A stretch of DNA of 25,930 nucleotides, taken from Rachicladosporium sp. CCFEE 5018. Lineage: Eukaryota > Ascomycota > Dothideomycetes > Cladosporiales > Cladosporiaceae. Both the position numbers and the translations under genes were made by a program. How positions within the stretch are numbered: the first letter of the stretch is position 1; every line of letters begins with the position of its first letter. Location: positions 568,540 through 594,469 of the forward strand of contig KZ111147.1 of the NCBI GenBank assembly GCA_002077045.2, in the 5' to 3' direction. Shown here in pieces: positions 10,132-20,210 of the stretch. The notes under the pieces are model-generated. The model made no database searches, was not told the DNA's origin, and saw only the letters and a program-made list of their open reading frames with translations.

Positions 10132-10967
10132 GATCAGCAGCTCTCACGGAGGATTGGAAATACAAGACTTGGAAAGGAACGTGGTGATAGGAGTATTGGA
10201 ATGCTGAACGTTGAATAGAACGCGACTGGACTCTGTCGCCATCGTCGTACGGAGCCCCGCATCAGGACCTACTTATCGTGGTTTCGGGGCGAACATGCTG
10301 AATAATGTCTTCGGCACTTCCATATGCGCGAGGAGCGCGGTGCTACATCTCATGGCAGTGAGGTCTGAAGCAGATCAGACCTATCGTGCAACGAGGTATC
10401 GAGAGGCTTGTGAAGTCGGGGCGACGGGCGATCTATGAAGAGCTGCCGGAAGGAAGTTCAACCGAGCACTGGAGCGCGGGTGCCCTGTCAAGTGCTAGGG
10501 GAATTGACTGTTTGCGGAACTCCGTGAGACTATGCTGGCGAATGGCGCATAAGTATTGTATTCCAGACATTGCGGCATGCACTTGACGGTGATCGCTTTG
10601 CCAACTTCTGAACTTAGGAGCAGTTGTGGTGAAAGAAAGTGAGCATCGTAAAGTGAAGTCAATTGATTGCGCCAATATCGCGTCCGTGCACCAAAAGTAT
10701 AGCAAGTGCGTCATCACGCGGCGCGGTGACAACACTCTCTCCGAAGGACAAAGAGATGGAATGACAACAGTTGAAAGCACTGCAGTCAAGGATCTGCATC
10801 CTTCCGCTGCACTTGCACGTAACCGAGATCTGCAACTCACGATCCGCACTCCGGTAAGTCAGGAACTAGTGGGTCTTGCATCACGAAGCGAAAGCCGTTG
10901 CAACAAAATGTCTACTTCAATCCAACAATCCTCTTCCTCATCCACTTCCAATCAATAAACAGCAGAG
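10132..10967. promoter_or_regulatory. Divergent upstream region of SDR and NmrA-like genes
   Basis: The region is 836 bp between start codons on opposite strands, so both promoters lie here. The part just before 10968 is rich in TC/CA runs typical of fungal leaders. ORFs in the interior on both strands have no domain. I see no clear operator repeat. Confidence 0.45.
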
Positions 10968-11885
10968 ATGGCCGCACCAGTCCGCCGCCTGCTCGTGACC
11001 GGCGCGACAGGCAAGCAAGGTGGCGCTCTTATCAAAGCACTTCTCAAAAAGCCGTCGCAACCCTTCGAAATCTACGCTGTAACACGCAAATCCGGCTCTG
11101 CCAGCGCGCAGGCCCTGGCGTCCAAACCAAATGTCAAGATTGTTGAAGGTAATCTCAAGAACATCGATGGCATCATGTCGCAGATTCCGAAACCAGTCTG
11201 GGGCGTCTTCTCAGTCCCAATGCTTGATAACGGCATCAAGAACGAAGAAGCCTACGGCTACGCTCTCAACAACGCCGCAGTCAAAGCCGGCACCTCGCAC
11301 ATCGTTTTCACCTCCACCGAGCGCGGGGGGCAGGAGCAGAGTGAGAACGATCCGACTGTAGTCCCCCACTTCGCCAGCAAGTTCCGCATCGAGCAGGACA
11401 TCAAGGCTAAAGCTGCCGAGACTGACGGCAAGCTGACCTACACATTCCTCCGTCCCGTGGCGTTCTTCGAGAATCAGCCCAGGAACTTCATCGGCCAAGC
11501 CTTCATCAGCATGTGGCGTCAGAACGGGCTCGAGCGCCCACTACAGATGATCGCCTCCAGCGACATTGGCGAGGTGGCTGCTGAGGCGTTCCTCAAGGCG
11601 TCCGAGCCGGAGTACAAGAACAAGGGCATCTCGCTCGCAGGCGATGAGCTCACTCCAAATCAGGCTGCGGAGATCTTCAAGAAAGTGACCGGGGAGGAGA
11701 TCCCGGCTACGTACAACGGGATTGCTGCTGCTATCCGGTGGATGGTGGGAGATCTGCATCACATGTTTGCGTGGTTCGCGAAGGAGGGGTTTGCGGCGGA
11801 TGTCAAGGGGTTGAGGGCGAAGTACCCATTCATGAAGGATTATGAGACTTGGCTGCGGCAGGAGAGTGCATGGAAGAAGGCGTAA
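10968..11885 (+). CDS. NmrA-like family protein (atypical SDR, NAD(P)-binding)
   Basis: A single open frame of 305 residues without introns, starting at ATG 10968 close behind a CA-rich leader. The N-terminal dinucleotide-binding motif RRLLVTGATGKQGGALI (Gly12, Gly15, Gly18) and the following IYAVTRKSG, VKIVEGNL and VWGVFSVP blocks are characteristic of the NmrA/HSCARG group, as are HIVFTSTERGG, FLRPVAFFENQ and the later IGEVAAEAFL and ISLAGDELT. Relatives act as redox-sensing regulators (NmrA of nitrogen metabolite repression, human HSCARG) or as reductases. The catalytic YxxxK of classical SDRs is not evident, which favours a sensor or regulatory role, though this is inference. It is divergent from the SDR gene. 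Confidence 0.93.
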   Translation: MAAPVRRLLVTGATGKQGGALIKALLKKPSQPFEIYAVTRKSGSASAQALASKPNVKIVEGNLKNIDGIMSQIPKPVWGVFSVPMLDNGIKNEEAYGYALNNAAVKAGTSHIVFTSTERGGQEQSENDPTVVPHFASKFRIEQDIKAKAAETDGKLTYTFLRPVAFFENQPRNFIGQAFISMWRQNGLERPLQMIASSDIGEVAAEAFLKASEPEYKNKGISLAGDELTPNQAAEIFKKVTGEEIPATYNGIAAAIRWMVGDLHHMFAWFAKEGFAADVKGLRAKYPFMKDYETWLRQESAWKKA

Positions 11886-12181
11886 TGCCCGGATGGGATG
11901 GCGGTGACGGCTAAGTCATGTTAGCATTGCGGATGGCGTTTAGGAGGGACACCAAGGATGGTGGCATTAGATGAGGCATGTAAGCTACAGAATGGAAGCG
12001 ACAATGCTAGGAGTTCCTGCGCCTCCGTGAAACGTCGTTCAACTTCAATCACTATGGAGGTTTCCGTTGCCTAGCAACGACTTTGAGACATGTCTGTGAC
12101 TGCAATCGAACTTTTGCGACACAGTGCCTGCGCCGGGGACGACTCCATCAAAGCGCGCCTGTCGCTCTCTCGTCCCACAGG
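11886..12181. other. Spacer upstream of the Spo12-like gene
   Basis: These 296 bp hold the 3' end of the NmrA-like transcript and the promoter and leader of the small Spo12-like gene. The reading frame of that gene stays open upstream to about 12083, but its first ATG is at 12182. I see nothing else. Confidence 0.45.
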
Positions 12182-12652
12182 ATGTCCGCATTACAGGATC
12201 GCAGCGCCAACACTTCGATGCCCTCCGCAGAGAGCGCCAAGACAAGCGCTCCAGGCGAAGAGAATACGACAGCAGTGCAAGCACAAGAGCACAAGAAAGT
12301 CACAGAGCAGAAGCAGAGCGAGAGCGATGGGTACGTCAACAGCATCTTGGCGGTAGCCGACTGTCGTACGATGGCCAGGAGCTGACAGATCTGTTCGCGA
12401 ACAGACAACCCTACATCAGCCCGTCCGATGCGATCATGAGCCCAGCAAGCCAGAAGCTTTCGTCGTTCAAGCAGAAGCAGATCAACAAGCAGTACGTTTC
12501 TTCCCTTCCCAACTTTATGTCGCGCGAAGCAAAGTCTGACGTGCTTTTGCTTCCCAAGGTCTGGCTCGGACTCAACGAGGAGATCTCTGTTCGCGAGAAC
12601 GATGTCGGACAACGATCGTGAGGCTACGAGCGGAGAGCGCAAGTCGTCGTAA
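12182..12652 (+). CDS. spo12: Spo12-family cell-cycle (mitotic exit) protein
   Basis: A small gene of three exons: 12182-12330, 12405-12491 and 12559-12652, with introns of 74 and 67 bp, both having CTGAC branch sites. It encodes 109 residues. The core QPYISPSDAIMSPASQKL (residues 51-68) matches the Spo12 signature of two closely spaced Ser-Pro sites followed by a KL helix start. The second join restores a basic patch, STRRSLFAR, close to the (K/R)xSLFA element seen after the core in fungal Spo12 proteins. The rest is polar and probably disordered. Spo12 in yeast is a nucleolar protein of the FEAR network controlling Cdc14 release and is phosphorylated at its SP sites. A different first acceptor (12378) would be out of frame, so 12404 is preferred. 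The family call rests on the motif alone. Confidence 0.75.
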
Positions 12653-13257
12653 TCGAATAAAGGGGAGGCCTAGAAGGACTTCTAGATGAGGACGACTGAA
12701 CGACTATAGCATAAGCCTGCGCAAATTGATATGTGGGGCCGCTGGATGCGAATACACTTGCGCGAGACGGCCGGCTCGCGTTGTCCTATCCATGAACAGG
12801 TACGACGGGCCGTCATGCGGGCACTGGGGAGTCAGGGTGAGCGATATTGGAGGAATGCGTGTGCAAGATGATCGTGGTCGCAGGCCGCAGCGAATCCTCT
12901 GCCAAGCTATTACCTGCATGCCTTAGTAAGACTTCCTTTACCTCCGAGTCTCCGAGGCAGCTCTTTCCAAACGACCTTCCCTTTCAACCCTGATACAGCA
13001 CACCGCATCACCTCACTAAATCCGCGAGGAGCGAGGCTGAACCGAACCATCGGGCTCGTCTGCTCTGAATAGATGGCAGTCCACGCGATCTCCGTATAGT
13101 TGCCACCGCGTAGGATTATACTGACATTGCCCTGTCGGAGTGCGGCTGATGTCCGACGAATGCACGTCTTCATGGATGCATTATTTCAGAGGTGTAGGTA
13201 AAGTCTCTACCGATTACTGACAGCCACTTGTGCTCTCATCCTTCGCACCTCCTCACC
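12653..13257. other. Spacer between Spo12-like gene and first Zn2Cys6 gene
   Basis: A 605-bp stretch. The best ORF is on the minus strand at 13173-12910: 87 codons from a true ATG (starts MKTCIRRTSAALRQGN). It has no recognisable domain and I do not call it a gene. The last 50-100 bp before 13258 are CT-rich and likely the leader of the transcription-factor gene. Confidence 0.4.
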
Positions 13258-14784
13258 ATGTCCGGTCGACTGCAAGACCCGCGAGATACCCGAGCGAGGC
13301 GGAAGCACCACAAGGTCCTCACCGGCTGCGTGACCTGCAAGAAGCGTCGCGTCAAATGTGACGAAAAGCAGCCAGCGTGTGATCGATGTGCGAAGGCAAA
13401 GATGGTGTGCGGTGGCTACCATGTTCCGAAGGCGCTCATCTTCGAGTCTTCACGGTCCAAGTCCTCCAGCGAGAACGATATTGCAGGCAATGACATAAAC
13501 TCACGGCAACTTACTGTGCCATCTCGAAGAAATGATCCGTTCGCGTCTCCGAATCCAGGACCTGCCTACTATGATGCCTTGTTCGCAGCCTTCTTGACGA
13601 CGTGGATCCCTGATGGCCTGTTGCGAAGATACACATCCCCGGACGCAAACGGTGACCTGGTCCCAATGTCTTCATGGGCCTTCAGTGCCTGGAATCTGGC
13701 AAGTCGTCGACACGAGAGCGTTGTCGGACAGTCGTTGGTCTGCCTAACTTTGGTCACACTGGGTACGCAGATGGGCGACAAAGCTGTGCTTGCTGATGCC
13801 ACCAGGCAGTACGATCTTGTTCTACAACGATTACGGACCCAAGTGTCCTTGCTTGCCCGGCGGCAGCGACCTGCAGAAAAGAAGCAGCAGATCGCCGAGT
13901 TGACCGCGGCAAGCTACGTTTGCAGCCAGATGGAGTATGTTCTACGAGAATGGAAAGCAAGTGACTTACACCTCCAAGGCATGGAGTCACTGTGGTACGC
14001 TTGTGATGAATCATGTCTCGAAGATGTCAATCTTCGCTTGGTCTTCCACGACTATTGTCTTCTCTGGATTTCATGCTCGGTGATTCACAGGAAGCACAGC
14101 TTCGTGATTCCTGAGGCGTGGTGTCATGCAAACTTCGATGCGCCCACACCAGCAGCCTCGATCATCATAAAGCGACTTGCTGTTGCTCAGCGGCTGCCAG
14201 CACTACTCGAGGAATACGACAACTCAACACCCGCAAGCCCTGTTGCAGAACAACTGGACATCTTGGAACGCCTGCTCGAGATGATCGCCGATATCTCGAC
14301 GATGAATCTCTATTGCAATCGTTCAGATGATCCTGGGAAGCGTATCTGTCCAGCTCTTCCCAAGACATGCACGACTGTGCGATCGAGTCTGCCATGTCTT
14401 GTCAGCAGGATCTTGTCCTGCTATGCCTATGGCTATGCACTACAAGCATCGATGACCGTCTGGAACCTTGTTCGCCGGCTCGAGTCGAGTGACGCAGTTA
14501 CGATGTCGGAGATGCCCATCAGCGAGCGTAAGATCGCCAGCAACTGTGAAGAGCTGTTGGCTGAGACATGCTTGTCCATTTGTCAGTTGACGGACCAAGG
14601 CTTCGGACTTTTCACGACTAGCCCTTGCCTGTTCGCTTTGGACACGGCCTGGACAGCTCACACGATGCTGGCTAAGTATCGTGGCTTCGATCTGAACGAG
14701 GTTCGTCCATGGTTTCTCGAGCTGGGGAGTAAGCTGGCGAACGTTGGATACCAGCCGCTGAGGGAACCATGGCGCGTCGAATGA
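13258..14784 (+). CDS. Zn2Cys6 fungal-specific transcription factor
   Basis: An uninterrupted 508-residue frame from ATG 13258. The binuclear zinc cluster is near the N-terminus: cysteines 24, 27, 34, 41, 44 and 51 in the pattern C-x2-C-x6-C-x6-C-x2-C-x6-C, preceded by a basic run (TRARRKHHKVLTG). The cluster binds CGG-type half-sites in the nucleus. The remaining 450 residues are mostly helical with an acidic/leucine pattern like the fungal transcription factor domain of Pfam Fungal_trans_2, for example WAFSAWNLASRRHESVVGQSLVCLTLVTLG and YDLVLQRLRTQVSLL. Earlier start codes (non-ATG) at 13228 are unlikely. It precedes the CipB-like oxidoreductase and the S33 hydrolase on the same strand, so it may regulate them; this is only positional. 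Confidence 0.93.
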   Translation: MSGRLQDPRDTRARRKHHKVLTGCVTCKKRRVKCDEKQPACDRCAKAKMVCGGYHVPKALIFESSRSKSSSENDIAGNDINSRQLTVPSRRNDPFASPNPGPAYYDALFAAFLTTWIPDGLLRRYTSPDANGDLVPMSSWAFSAWNLASRRHESVVGQSLVCLTLVTLGTQMGDKAVLADATRQYDLVLQRLRTQVSLLARRQRPAEKKQQIAELTAASYVCSQMEYVLREWKASDLHLQGMESLWYACDESCLEDVNLRLVFHDYCLLWISCSVIHRKHSFVIPEAWCHANFDAPTPAASIIIKRLAVAQRLPALLEEYDNSTPASPVAEQLDILERLLEMIADISTMNLYCNRSDDPGKRICPALPKTCTTVRSSLPCLVSRILSCYAYGYALQASMTVWNLVRRLESSDAVTMSEMPISERKIASNCEELLAETCLSICQLTDQGFGLFTTSPCLFALDTAWTAHTMLAKYRGFDLNEVRPWFLELGSKLANVGYQPLREPWRVE

Positions 14785-15660
14785 GATGTCAGTGCATGCC
14801 GCTTTTCTCACGAGCGGCGCGCTGCAGCGTGCAAGGGTACGTCGATAGAAGGATCGATCACACGACTGCAGTCCGTAGAGTGGCAGCCAGCAGCATCGTC
14901 TCGGCGCATCAGTAACACCGTGTCCATCCGCTGGGAACGATTACCAAGAGCACAGCGAGAAGTAGCCAGAAACCTCCGCCGAAGACGACATTGACTGACG
15001 AGAATGATCTAAAGAAAGTCCCTCATCTCAAATCTTCATTGAAGTAGATTTCTCAGGCCTCATCGTACAGTAGCTCATGCGAATGTACGCTACCGTGGAC
15101 GAGACTGCAAAAGCCACAGGGTCTCGGAGAAAGACGCTAAGGAACGAGGGCACTAAACCCTATTGAGGAGGACTGCCCATGTCGCCAAGCCTTACATGAG
15201 CAGTCCCTTGGCTTCTCCTGCCTTAAAGCCGTTGTCGATGCTGGCTACCACCATCAGGACAAGCCGTCTTTGTCATCCTGGCAACATGCGTAGCAGACAC
15301 CACCAGGTAACACTCCCCGTGCCTGGACGCCACGCACTTCAGCTGGACACACGACTAGTCCGATTACCTCACAGACTTTTCGGCTGCTACTGAGCTCAAG
15401 TGGGTAGGCTTGGTGGATGTCTGTCAGCATGTCCTGGACATAGTGCTGCTCGACGTCCGCCGGCGTGTCCAGGTATGTTGTTGAGGTACATATAGCTGTC
15501 TGGACAGCTCTCAGCGGCATCTATCATTCTACTCAGCTCCGATACTACCTTCCGCACTGTCCAACAGCACTCGCTACCAATCAAGAGCGCCATTTTCGGC
15601 TTGCCTAACGGACAGATCGTGACACTCTACTGATCGGAACTTCAAAACACATCCCACACC
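14785..15660. other. Intergenic region upstream of the CipB-like oxidoreductase gene
   Basis: An 876-bp stretch. Minus-strand ORFs at 15593-15396 (from a true ATG) and 15520-15254 partly overlap in different frames and could only be one protein with a splice I cannot support. The last 60 bp (CT/CA-rich, ending ...cacacc before ATG) look like the leader of the downstream gene. No RNA gene or repeat seen. Confidence 0.4.
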
Positions 15661-16653
15661 ATGTCCAACTTCTCAGCTTTCCTCGACGGCGAGAACAAGC
15701 CCCTTCGTGTCGCTGAGAGTCACATACCGACTCCTGGACCCAACGACATCATCGTACGCAACCACGCAGTCGCGATCAACACCGTCGACCCTGCCCAGCA
15801 GGCAGGCTTCAAGGTAGCGCGGTACCCTACAGTCCTCGGTCATGATCTAGCCGGTATCGTCCATGAAGTCGGCTCAAGCGTGACACGCTTCAAAGATGGC
15901 GATCGCGTTCTTGGACATGCGTGGCAGTTCTTGACAGGCCAAGCTGAGGACGGTGCGTTCTCGTTGTACACGCGAATCCCGGCCGGTAATGCTGCGATCC
16001 TGCCCGACAACATCGACTTTAAGCAAGGCTCCGTACTCCCTGTCGCCATCGACACAGCGGCTCGTGGCTTCTACGACACCGGCTTCATGGGTCTGGATCT
16101 TCCCACTGCTGATGCGAAGCCGAACGGCAAGGTCGTCATCGTCTACGGCGGATCAACCTCTGTCGGCGTCGCTGCCATTCAGCTCGCTGTCAATGCTGGG
16201 TACCGAGTCATCGCCACATCAAGCCCCAGGAACCACGATCTGTGTCGCGAAGCCGGCGCCGCCGCTGTGTTCGACTACAAGTCTCTGTCGGTCGCAAATG
16301 ACATTGCCAAGTCGGTCGGCAACGATCAGTTTGTTGGTCTGTGGAACACCATCGGCATCCCGGAGTCCTTCGACGTTGTCACTCCGATCATGCAGAAGCT
16401 TAGTGGAGGCTTTGTGGCGAACACCAAGCCTCCTGGCCCGACGCCAGAGAACATCACAGTCAAGTTCGTACTTGGTCTGGATGAATATAGCTACCCGCTT
16501 TGGGAGCACTGGATCACGGATGCGCTCGCGTCGGGGAAGTTGAAGGCTTTGCCGGAGCCGAAGGTGGTTGGCAAGGGGCTCGAAAGCCTGGAGCACGCAT
16601 TCAAAGTGAGGAACGGAGATGTGAGTGGATGCAAGATTGTCGTGGAGTTGTGA
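15661..16653 (+). CDS. Zinc-less medium-chain dehydrogenase/reductase, CipB-like (enoyl reductase/quinone oxidoreductase type)
   Basis: An intronless 330-residue protein. It has the GroES-like N-terminal domain (about residues 10-120, with VLGHDLAGIVHEVGSSVTRFKDGDRVLGHA) and the nucleotide-binding domain (about 125-290) with the NADPH motif VVIVYGGSTSVGVAAIQLA, Gly163-Gly169. The Cys/His ligands of catalytic and structural zinc in true alcohol dehydrogenases are missing, so this is a zinc-independent NADPH-dependent reductase. Fungal relatives include CipB/ToxD-like proteins and trans-acting enoyl reductases of polyketide pathways. No polyketide synthase is in the window, so a stand-alone detoxification or quinone-reduction role is as likely. 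A stop codon ends the frame at 16653. Confidence 0.93.
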   Translation: MSNFSAFLDGENKPLRVAESHIPTPGPNDIIVRNHAVAINTVDPAQQAGFKVARYPTVLGHDLAGIVHEVGSSVTRFKDGDRVLGHAWQFLTGQAEDGAFSLYTRIPAGNAAILPDNIDFKQGSVLPVAIDTAARGFYDTGFMGLDLPTADAKPNGKVVIVYGGSTSVGVAAIQLAVNAGYRVIATSSPRNHDLCREAGAAAVFDYKSLSVANDIAKSVGNDQFVGLWNTIGIPESFDVVTPIMQKLSGGFVANTKPPGPTPENITVKFVLGLDEYSYPLWEHWITDALASGKLKALPEPKVVGKGLESLEHAFKVRNGDVSGCKIVVEL

Positions 16654-17042
16654 TTGGGTTCCGTGAAGGCGACTGTGCTTGGATGTTTTATTGCGATGAA
16701 TAAACTTAGTCACTACCCAAGTCATCAAGCACTTACAAACAGGACGCAGGACAAACCATCTGCCTTAATCAATTAAGCGGTCTATATCATTGGCAAATGA
16801 GTGTCAATCAATGTAATAATGCATGATGCGATCCCTTCACGAGTGAACTCCGATCGCTTGATCTCCAACTCCGCAGCTCCCCTCAAGGATTCCGTGTATG
16901 CATAACTGTCCTTCCTATTGGGGCCCAGCATATAGACGGGATCGGCGCTGTTACCCGAGTTTGTACTTCAGCTCGGCTGTCGTAGCTATGCTGCCTGTCC
17001 ACGCTTTGCCTCACCACAAGTGTCGCAAGCTGAACAGCAATC
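16654..17042. promoter_or_regulatory. Upstream region of the S33-like hydrolase gene
   Basis: 389 bp between two plus-strand genes. It contains an AT-rich perfect palindrome CTTAATCAATTAAG-type (arms CTTAA/TTAAG, 4-nt loop) at 16764-16777 and a tatagacggg element near 16931 that could act as a TATA-like signal about 110 bp before the ATG. No gene is seen. Confidence 0.35.
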
Positions 17043-19224
17043 ATGGACTTCGAGAAGCAGGACCATGAGGTCGTGGGCGAGGTGCGGACTACTCAACAAC
17101 CACGCGTCGCACGAGCTCGACGCATTCTGGAGTATAGCGCGGTAGCCGTCCTTGTATGGCTTGGTCTGAGTACACCGAAGCTCTCAAGCTGGAGCAAATC
17201 CACGATCGCTCCCATTGAAGCGAAGGCGTTCAGCTGGGACCATGTGGCCGTAAAGCCTACACTCGACTATGTCCCGTGCTTCGATGGGTAAGTCTCTTGT
17301 CGTTTCGTCGTCCCCAAGTTTTTAGCACATGAGAAATTGACATGACGGCAGATTCCAATGTGCTCGTCTGGAGCTTCCGATGGACTACTGGAACTCGACA
17401 ACAGAAGCCAAAATCGCTCTTGCTGTCATTCGCAAGCCTGCTGTAGTTCCCGTCACCCATCCACACTACGCCGGCGCCATCCTCACCAACCCTGGTGGTC
17501 CTGGAGGGTCAGGCGTCGGCTTCCTACAACGCGGCAGCGCCGGTCTCCGCGCAGTCATCGATAGCGAAGACTCCAAGTACTTCGACTTGATCTCTTTCGA
17601 TCCTCGAGGGGTGGGCGCCACGACGCCAGGCCTACACTGCTTCCAATCTCGTAGCGCAGACTGGGCTTGGCAGCTTCGCCTGCTCGAAGAGGGCTGGTTC
17701 GAGTCTTCCGATGCCGCTCTAGGTCGAATCTGGTCAATGTCTGACGCGCGGGGGCGAAGCTGCGCACAAGCTGCCACTGATGGCAATATCCGCAAATACG
17801 TTACGACTGCGTCGGTTGCAACAGATATGCTTCAGATCGTGGAACGGCATGCAGAGTGGCGCGAACTCGAAGCACGGAGGCTGTCCTGCAAGAGCAAGCC
17901 GATTGCCGAGCACATTAAGCATCACCACCGCAAGGAGAAGATCAACTATATCGGCTTCTCGTATGGCACTTACCTTGGTCAGACCTTCGCAGCAATGTAC
18001 CCAGATCGTATCGGCAGATTCGTAGTCGACGGTGTTGTCGACGTCCTCGACTATCGCAAAGTTCTCTGGACGGCGAATCTTGTCGACACTGAGAAGGACA
18101 TGGATCTGTTCTACTACCACTGTGCACGCGTTGGCTACCCAGCATGTGATTTGGCTAGTGATGGCCACAACACAGCCTCCGCAGTCAAAGCGCGAACGCT
18201 CAATATCACACAGAGTCTGCTTCACAAACCTTTGCCAGTGGTAGGCCTTGATGCAGAAGTAATCACTTACAGCGATGTGCGGAACCTTATATTCCTCGCA
18301 TTGTACTCACCCACCAGGCTATTCGCACCTATGGCGAAGCTGCTGGCAGACCTCGAGAAAGGCGATGGCACCGTGTTTGCGCTGGTGCTTCGTGCAGCTC
18401 ACACATACGACTGCGGGTCGGGGGGAGAGACTGTAAGTCGCCTGCTCTGCTCCATTCAGCTCCCACTGTTGCACCAGAGTGGCGAACGGCTCTCACAACG
18501 GACCTGATACCCGCTGCACACGTTCAGTGGTCTAGAAGAAGCGGTACCATAACACATGCTGACTCATGTTCCCCAGGGCGGCGCCTCGATCATCAGCAGA
18601 GATCCTCTCCAGGCTATCGCCTGTACCGATGGCGATCCACAATCATTATCGCGTGCGGAGTTCGAGGACTACTCTGCTGACCTCGCTCAGCGTTCGCCGA
18701 CCATTGGTTCCTTCTGGTCGAGCGTGCGGATGAATTGTATTCACTACGACGTCCGCGCACCGCATCGCTTCGTCGGTCCATGGCAGGGAAATACTAGCAA
18801 CGGTATCTTGTTTATTGGGAACACTGCAGACCCTGTCACGCCTGGCATCAATGCCATAAACATGGCTAAGACTTTCGAAGGTGCGGTGGCACTCATCCAA
18901 GACGGGCCTGGCCACTGCGCGGTAGCGAGCACATACAGTCGCTGCACCGTAGCCTTTGTCAGGAAGTACTTCGCCTCCGGTGAGCTGCCTCCAGCTGACA
19001 CTGTCTGTCCGGTGGACGAACTCCCCTTCGGTGGTGTCGACAAGGACGTAGTCGATGACGCTGAGTTTGCGATTGCAAAAGCATTACAGCCCAGTCTTGC
19101 TGACGCTCTTCTGGCTCACGGCGGCTTCTCCAGACTGTTGCCGGCCTGGTCGATGGACGAGACTTTGCGCACGTCGTGCGTTCACAAAGCTGCATCTTTT
19201 GCTACACAGAGAGCATCGTACTGA
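17043..19224 (+). CDS. Alpha/beta hydrolase with TAP-like C-terminal domain (peptidase family S33 type), membrane-anchored
   Basis: Exons are 17043-17287, 17352-18432 and 18577-19224, with introns of 64 and 144 bp; 657 residues. After a basic N-terminus there is one hydrophobic segment, ILEYSAVAVLVWLGLSTP (residues about 28-45), suggesting a signal anchor with the enzyme outside the cytosol. The catalytic triad can be traced: GFSYGTYLG (nucleophile Ser285), GNTADPVTP (Asp527) and GPGHCAVA (His555). The oxyanion-loop motif LTNPGGPGGSGVGF and FDLISFDPRGVGATTP come earlier, as in tripeptidyl aminopeptidases (TAP) of Streptomyces. AIACTDGDP and FWSSVRMNCIHYD... match the TAP-like C-terminal part. 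Likely an aminopeptidase or prolyl-type exopeptidase, but related fungal proteins are also annotated simply as hydrolases. Intron 2 is longer than the others; a CTGAC branch site precedes its CCCCAG acceptor. Confidence 0.92.
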
Positions 19225-19592
19225 TCGTTTAGTCGAAGCCTGTGCTCAGGGATGTCGTCTCGAGGGTGAAGGGCTACACCATCTTTCACTGGCTAACCGT
19301 TTCGTGGCTTGCTGTTGCAGGCCATCGACCTTAGAACGCAGACATTATGGAGGCCGTCAATAGGCCTGCACATTCGAGAGATGACAGACGTCCTCCAGGG
19401 CACACTATAGCATTGACGTAGCATTCTGAGTGCACATGCACGCAAGTATTGGGAGACTATCTTCAGCTGATGTCTATTCTACACAGGATCCCAATTTGAC
19501 ATGAGTGTGATGACGGGTGTACGCCAGCCTGCGTGTAACAAGCACTTGCGATGTTGGATCGCCACTTCGTTACCCTTCAACACTTTGCGAAG
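19225..19592. other. Region downstream of S33-like gene, nothing recognised
   Basis: About 370 bp, including the 3' end of the S33-like transcript and, on the other strand, the region downstream of the orphan exon at 19593. ORFs in it are short and featureless. Confidence 0.4.
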
Positions 19593-19914
19593 TTATCCTT
19601 CGCGCTCGTCAAAGTACTTCATTGGCACATCTTCAGTATTCACACCCTCTGTAGCCGGCAACGGTTGATACGGTCTCGCGTCACCAAAGCGCTCTGCGGT
19701 CAGGCCAGCCGATCCAGGGTACTTGAAGCCGCGCTCGAGCTGCCTCTCGTACGACACCTGACGAAGTCTGTCGGACTCAGCAGGCGTCAGCCGAAGCTGC
19801 GACTTGGTCAGCGTAGTCACGACCCATAGTGACCTCGTCTTACGTATAATTCGACCCCAACGGCGCGGAGCCAAAATGACAACCAGCCGGATGAGCCAAA
19901 ATTGATTCCATTCA
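19593..19914 (-). CDS. Orphan 3' exon-like frame of an unidentified, possibly membrane-associated protein
   Basis: A minus-strand frame open from an AG acceptor (19916-19915, in ...CCAATTAG) to a stop at 19593 encodes 106 residues. It has a hydrophobic start (FWLIRLVVILAP), a basic stretch (RRWGRIIRKTRS), then a soluble tail with LRLTPAESDRLRQVSYERQ, GFKYPGSAGLTAERFGD and an acidic end. The tail looks like real protein rather than chance: long, balanced composition and clean ending. There is no ATG in the frame, so an upstream exon is needed. I could not place one between 19917 and 20210: the three frames there are open only in part and no donor gives a convincing join. It may be the C-terminus of a gene whose first exons I cannot see, or the remnant of a truncated one. 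No family is assigned. Confidence 0.4.
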
Positions 19915-20210
19915 CTAATTGGAGTATGTGCGTGATATGACTAAGTACAACAGAGAAGCTGATGTCTCTGCGGCAAGGCGATAGGGATAATACACGTATT
20001 TGAGGTCTTGTTTGCCGACCTGGCCGCAAGTTGGATATCGTCGACACGTTTGAGTGTCATTTTGCGCGAAATGTCCATGGTCCTCGAAGCAATTGAGCCG
20101 TGGGTAGTGCAGCTTCCGACTCGGCCATAGGTGGAAAGCACAGCTCTGCTGCGCCCACGAGAGACATGACTGTACGAAGTGCAGCGAACCCTTGTGCTGA
20201 CTTCTGACAC
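19915..20210. other. Unresolved stretch between two minus-strand exon-like pieces
   Basis: Within these 296 bp one minus-strand frame stays open without ATG (through about 20240-19920, ending AAT TAG). It includes a run like DLKYVYYPYRLAAETSASLLYLVIS. It may be chance or part of the gene that ends at 19593. No splice donor convincingly links them. Confidence 0.25.

Noticed and set aside
12124..12621. 165-codon unspliced ORF over the Spo12-like gene
   Set aside because: Its N-terminal half is Arg/Ser-rich frame-shifted sequence; only its second part is the Spo12 core. The spliced model gives a coherent family protein at both ends.
12910..13173. 87-codon minus-strand ORF with a true ATG
   Set aside because: No domain, no homologue recognised, and it lies in the promoter-side spacer of the Zn2Cys6 gene. 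Kept only as a note.
15254..15593. Minus-strand ORF pair that might form a small spliced gene
   Set aside because: The frames differ and no donor/acceptor pair between them is convincing; no similarity recognised.
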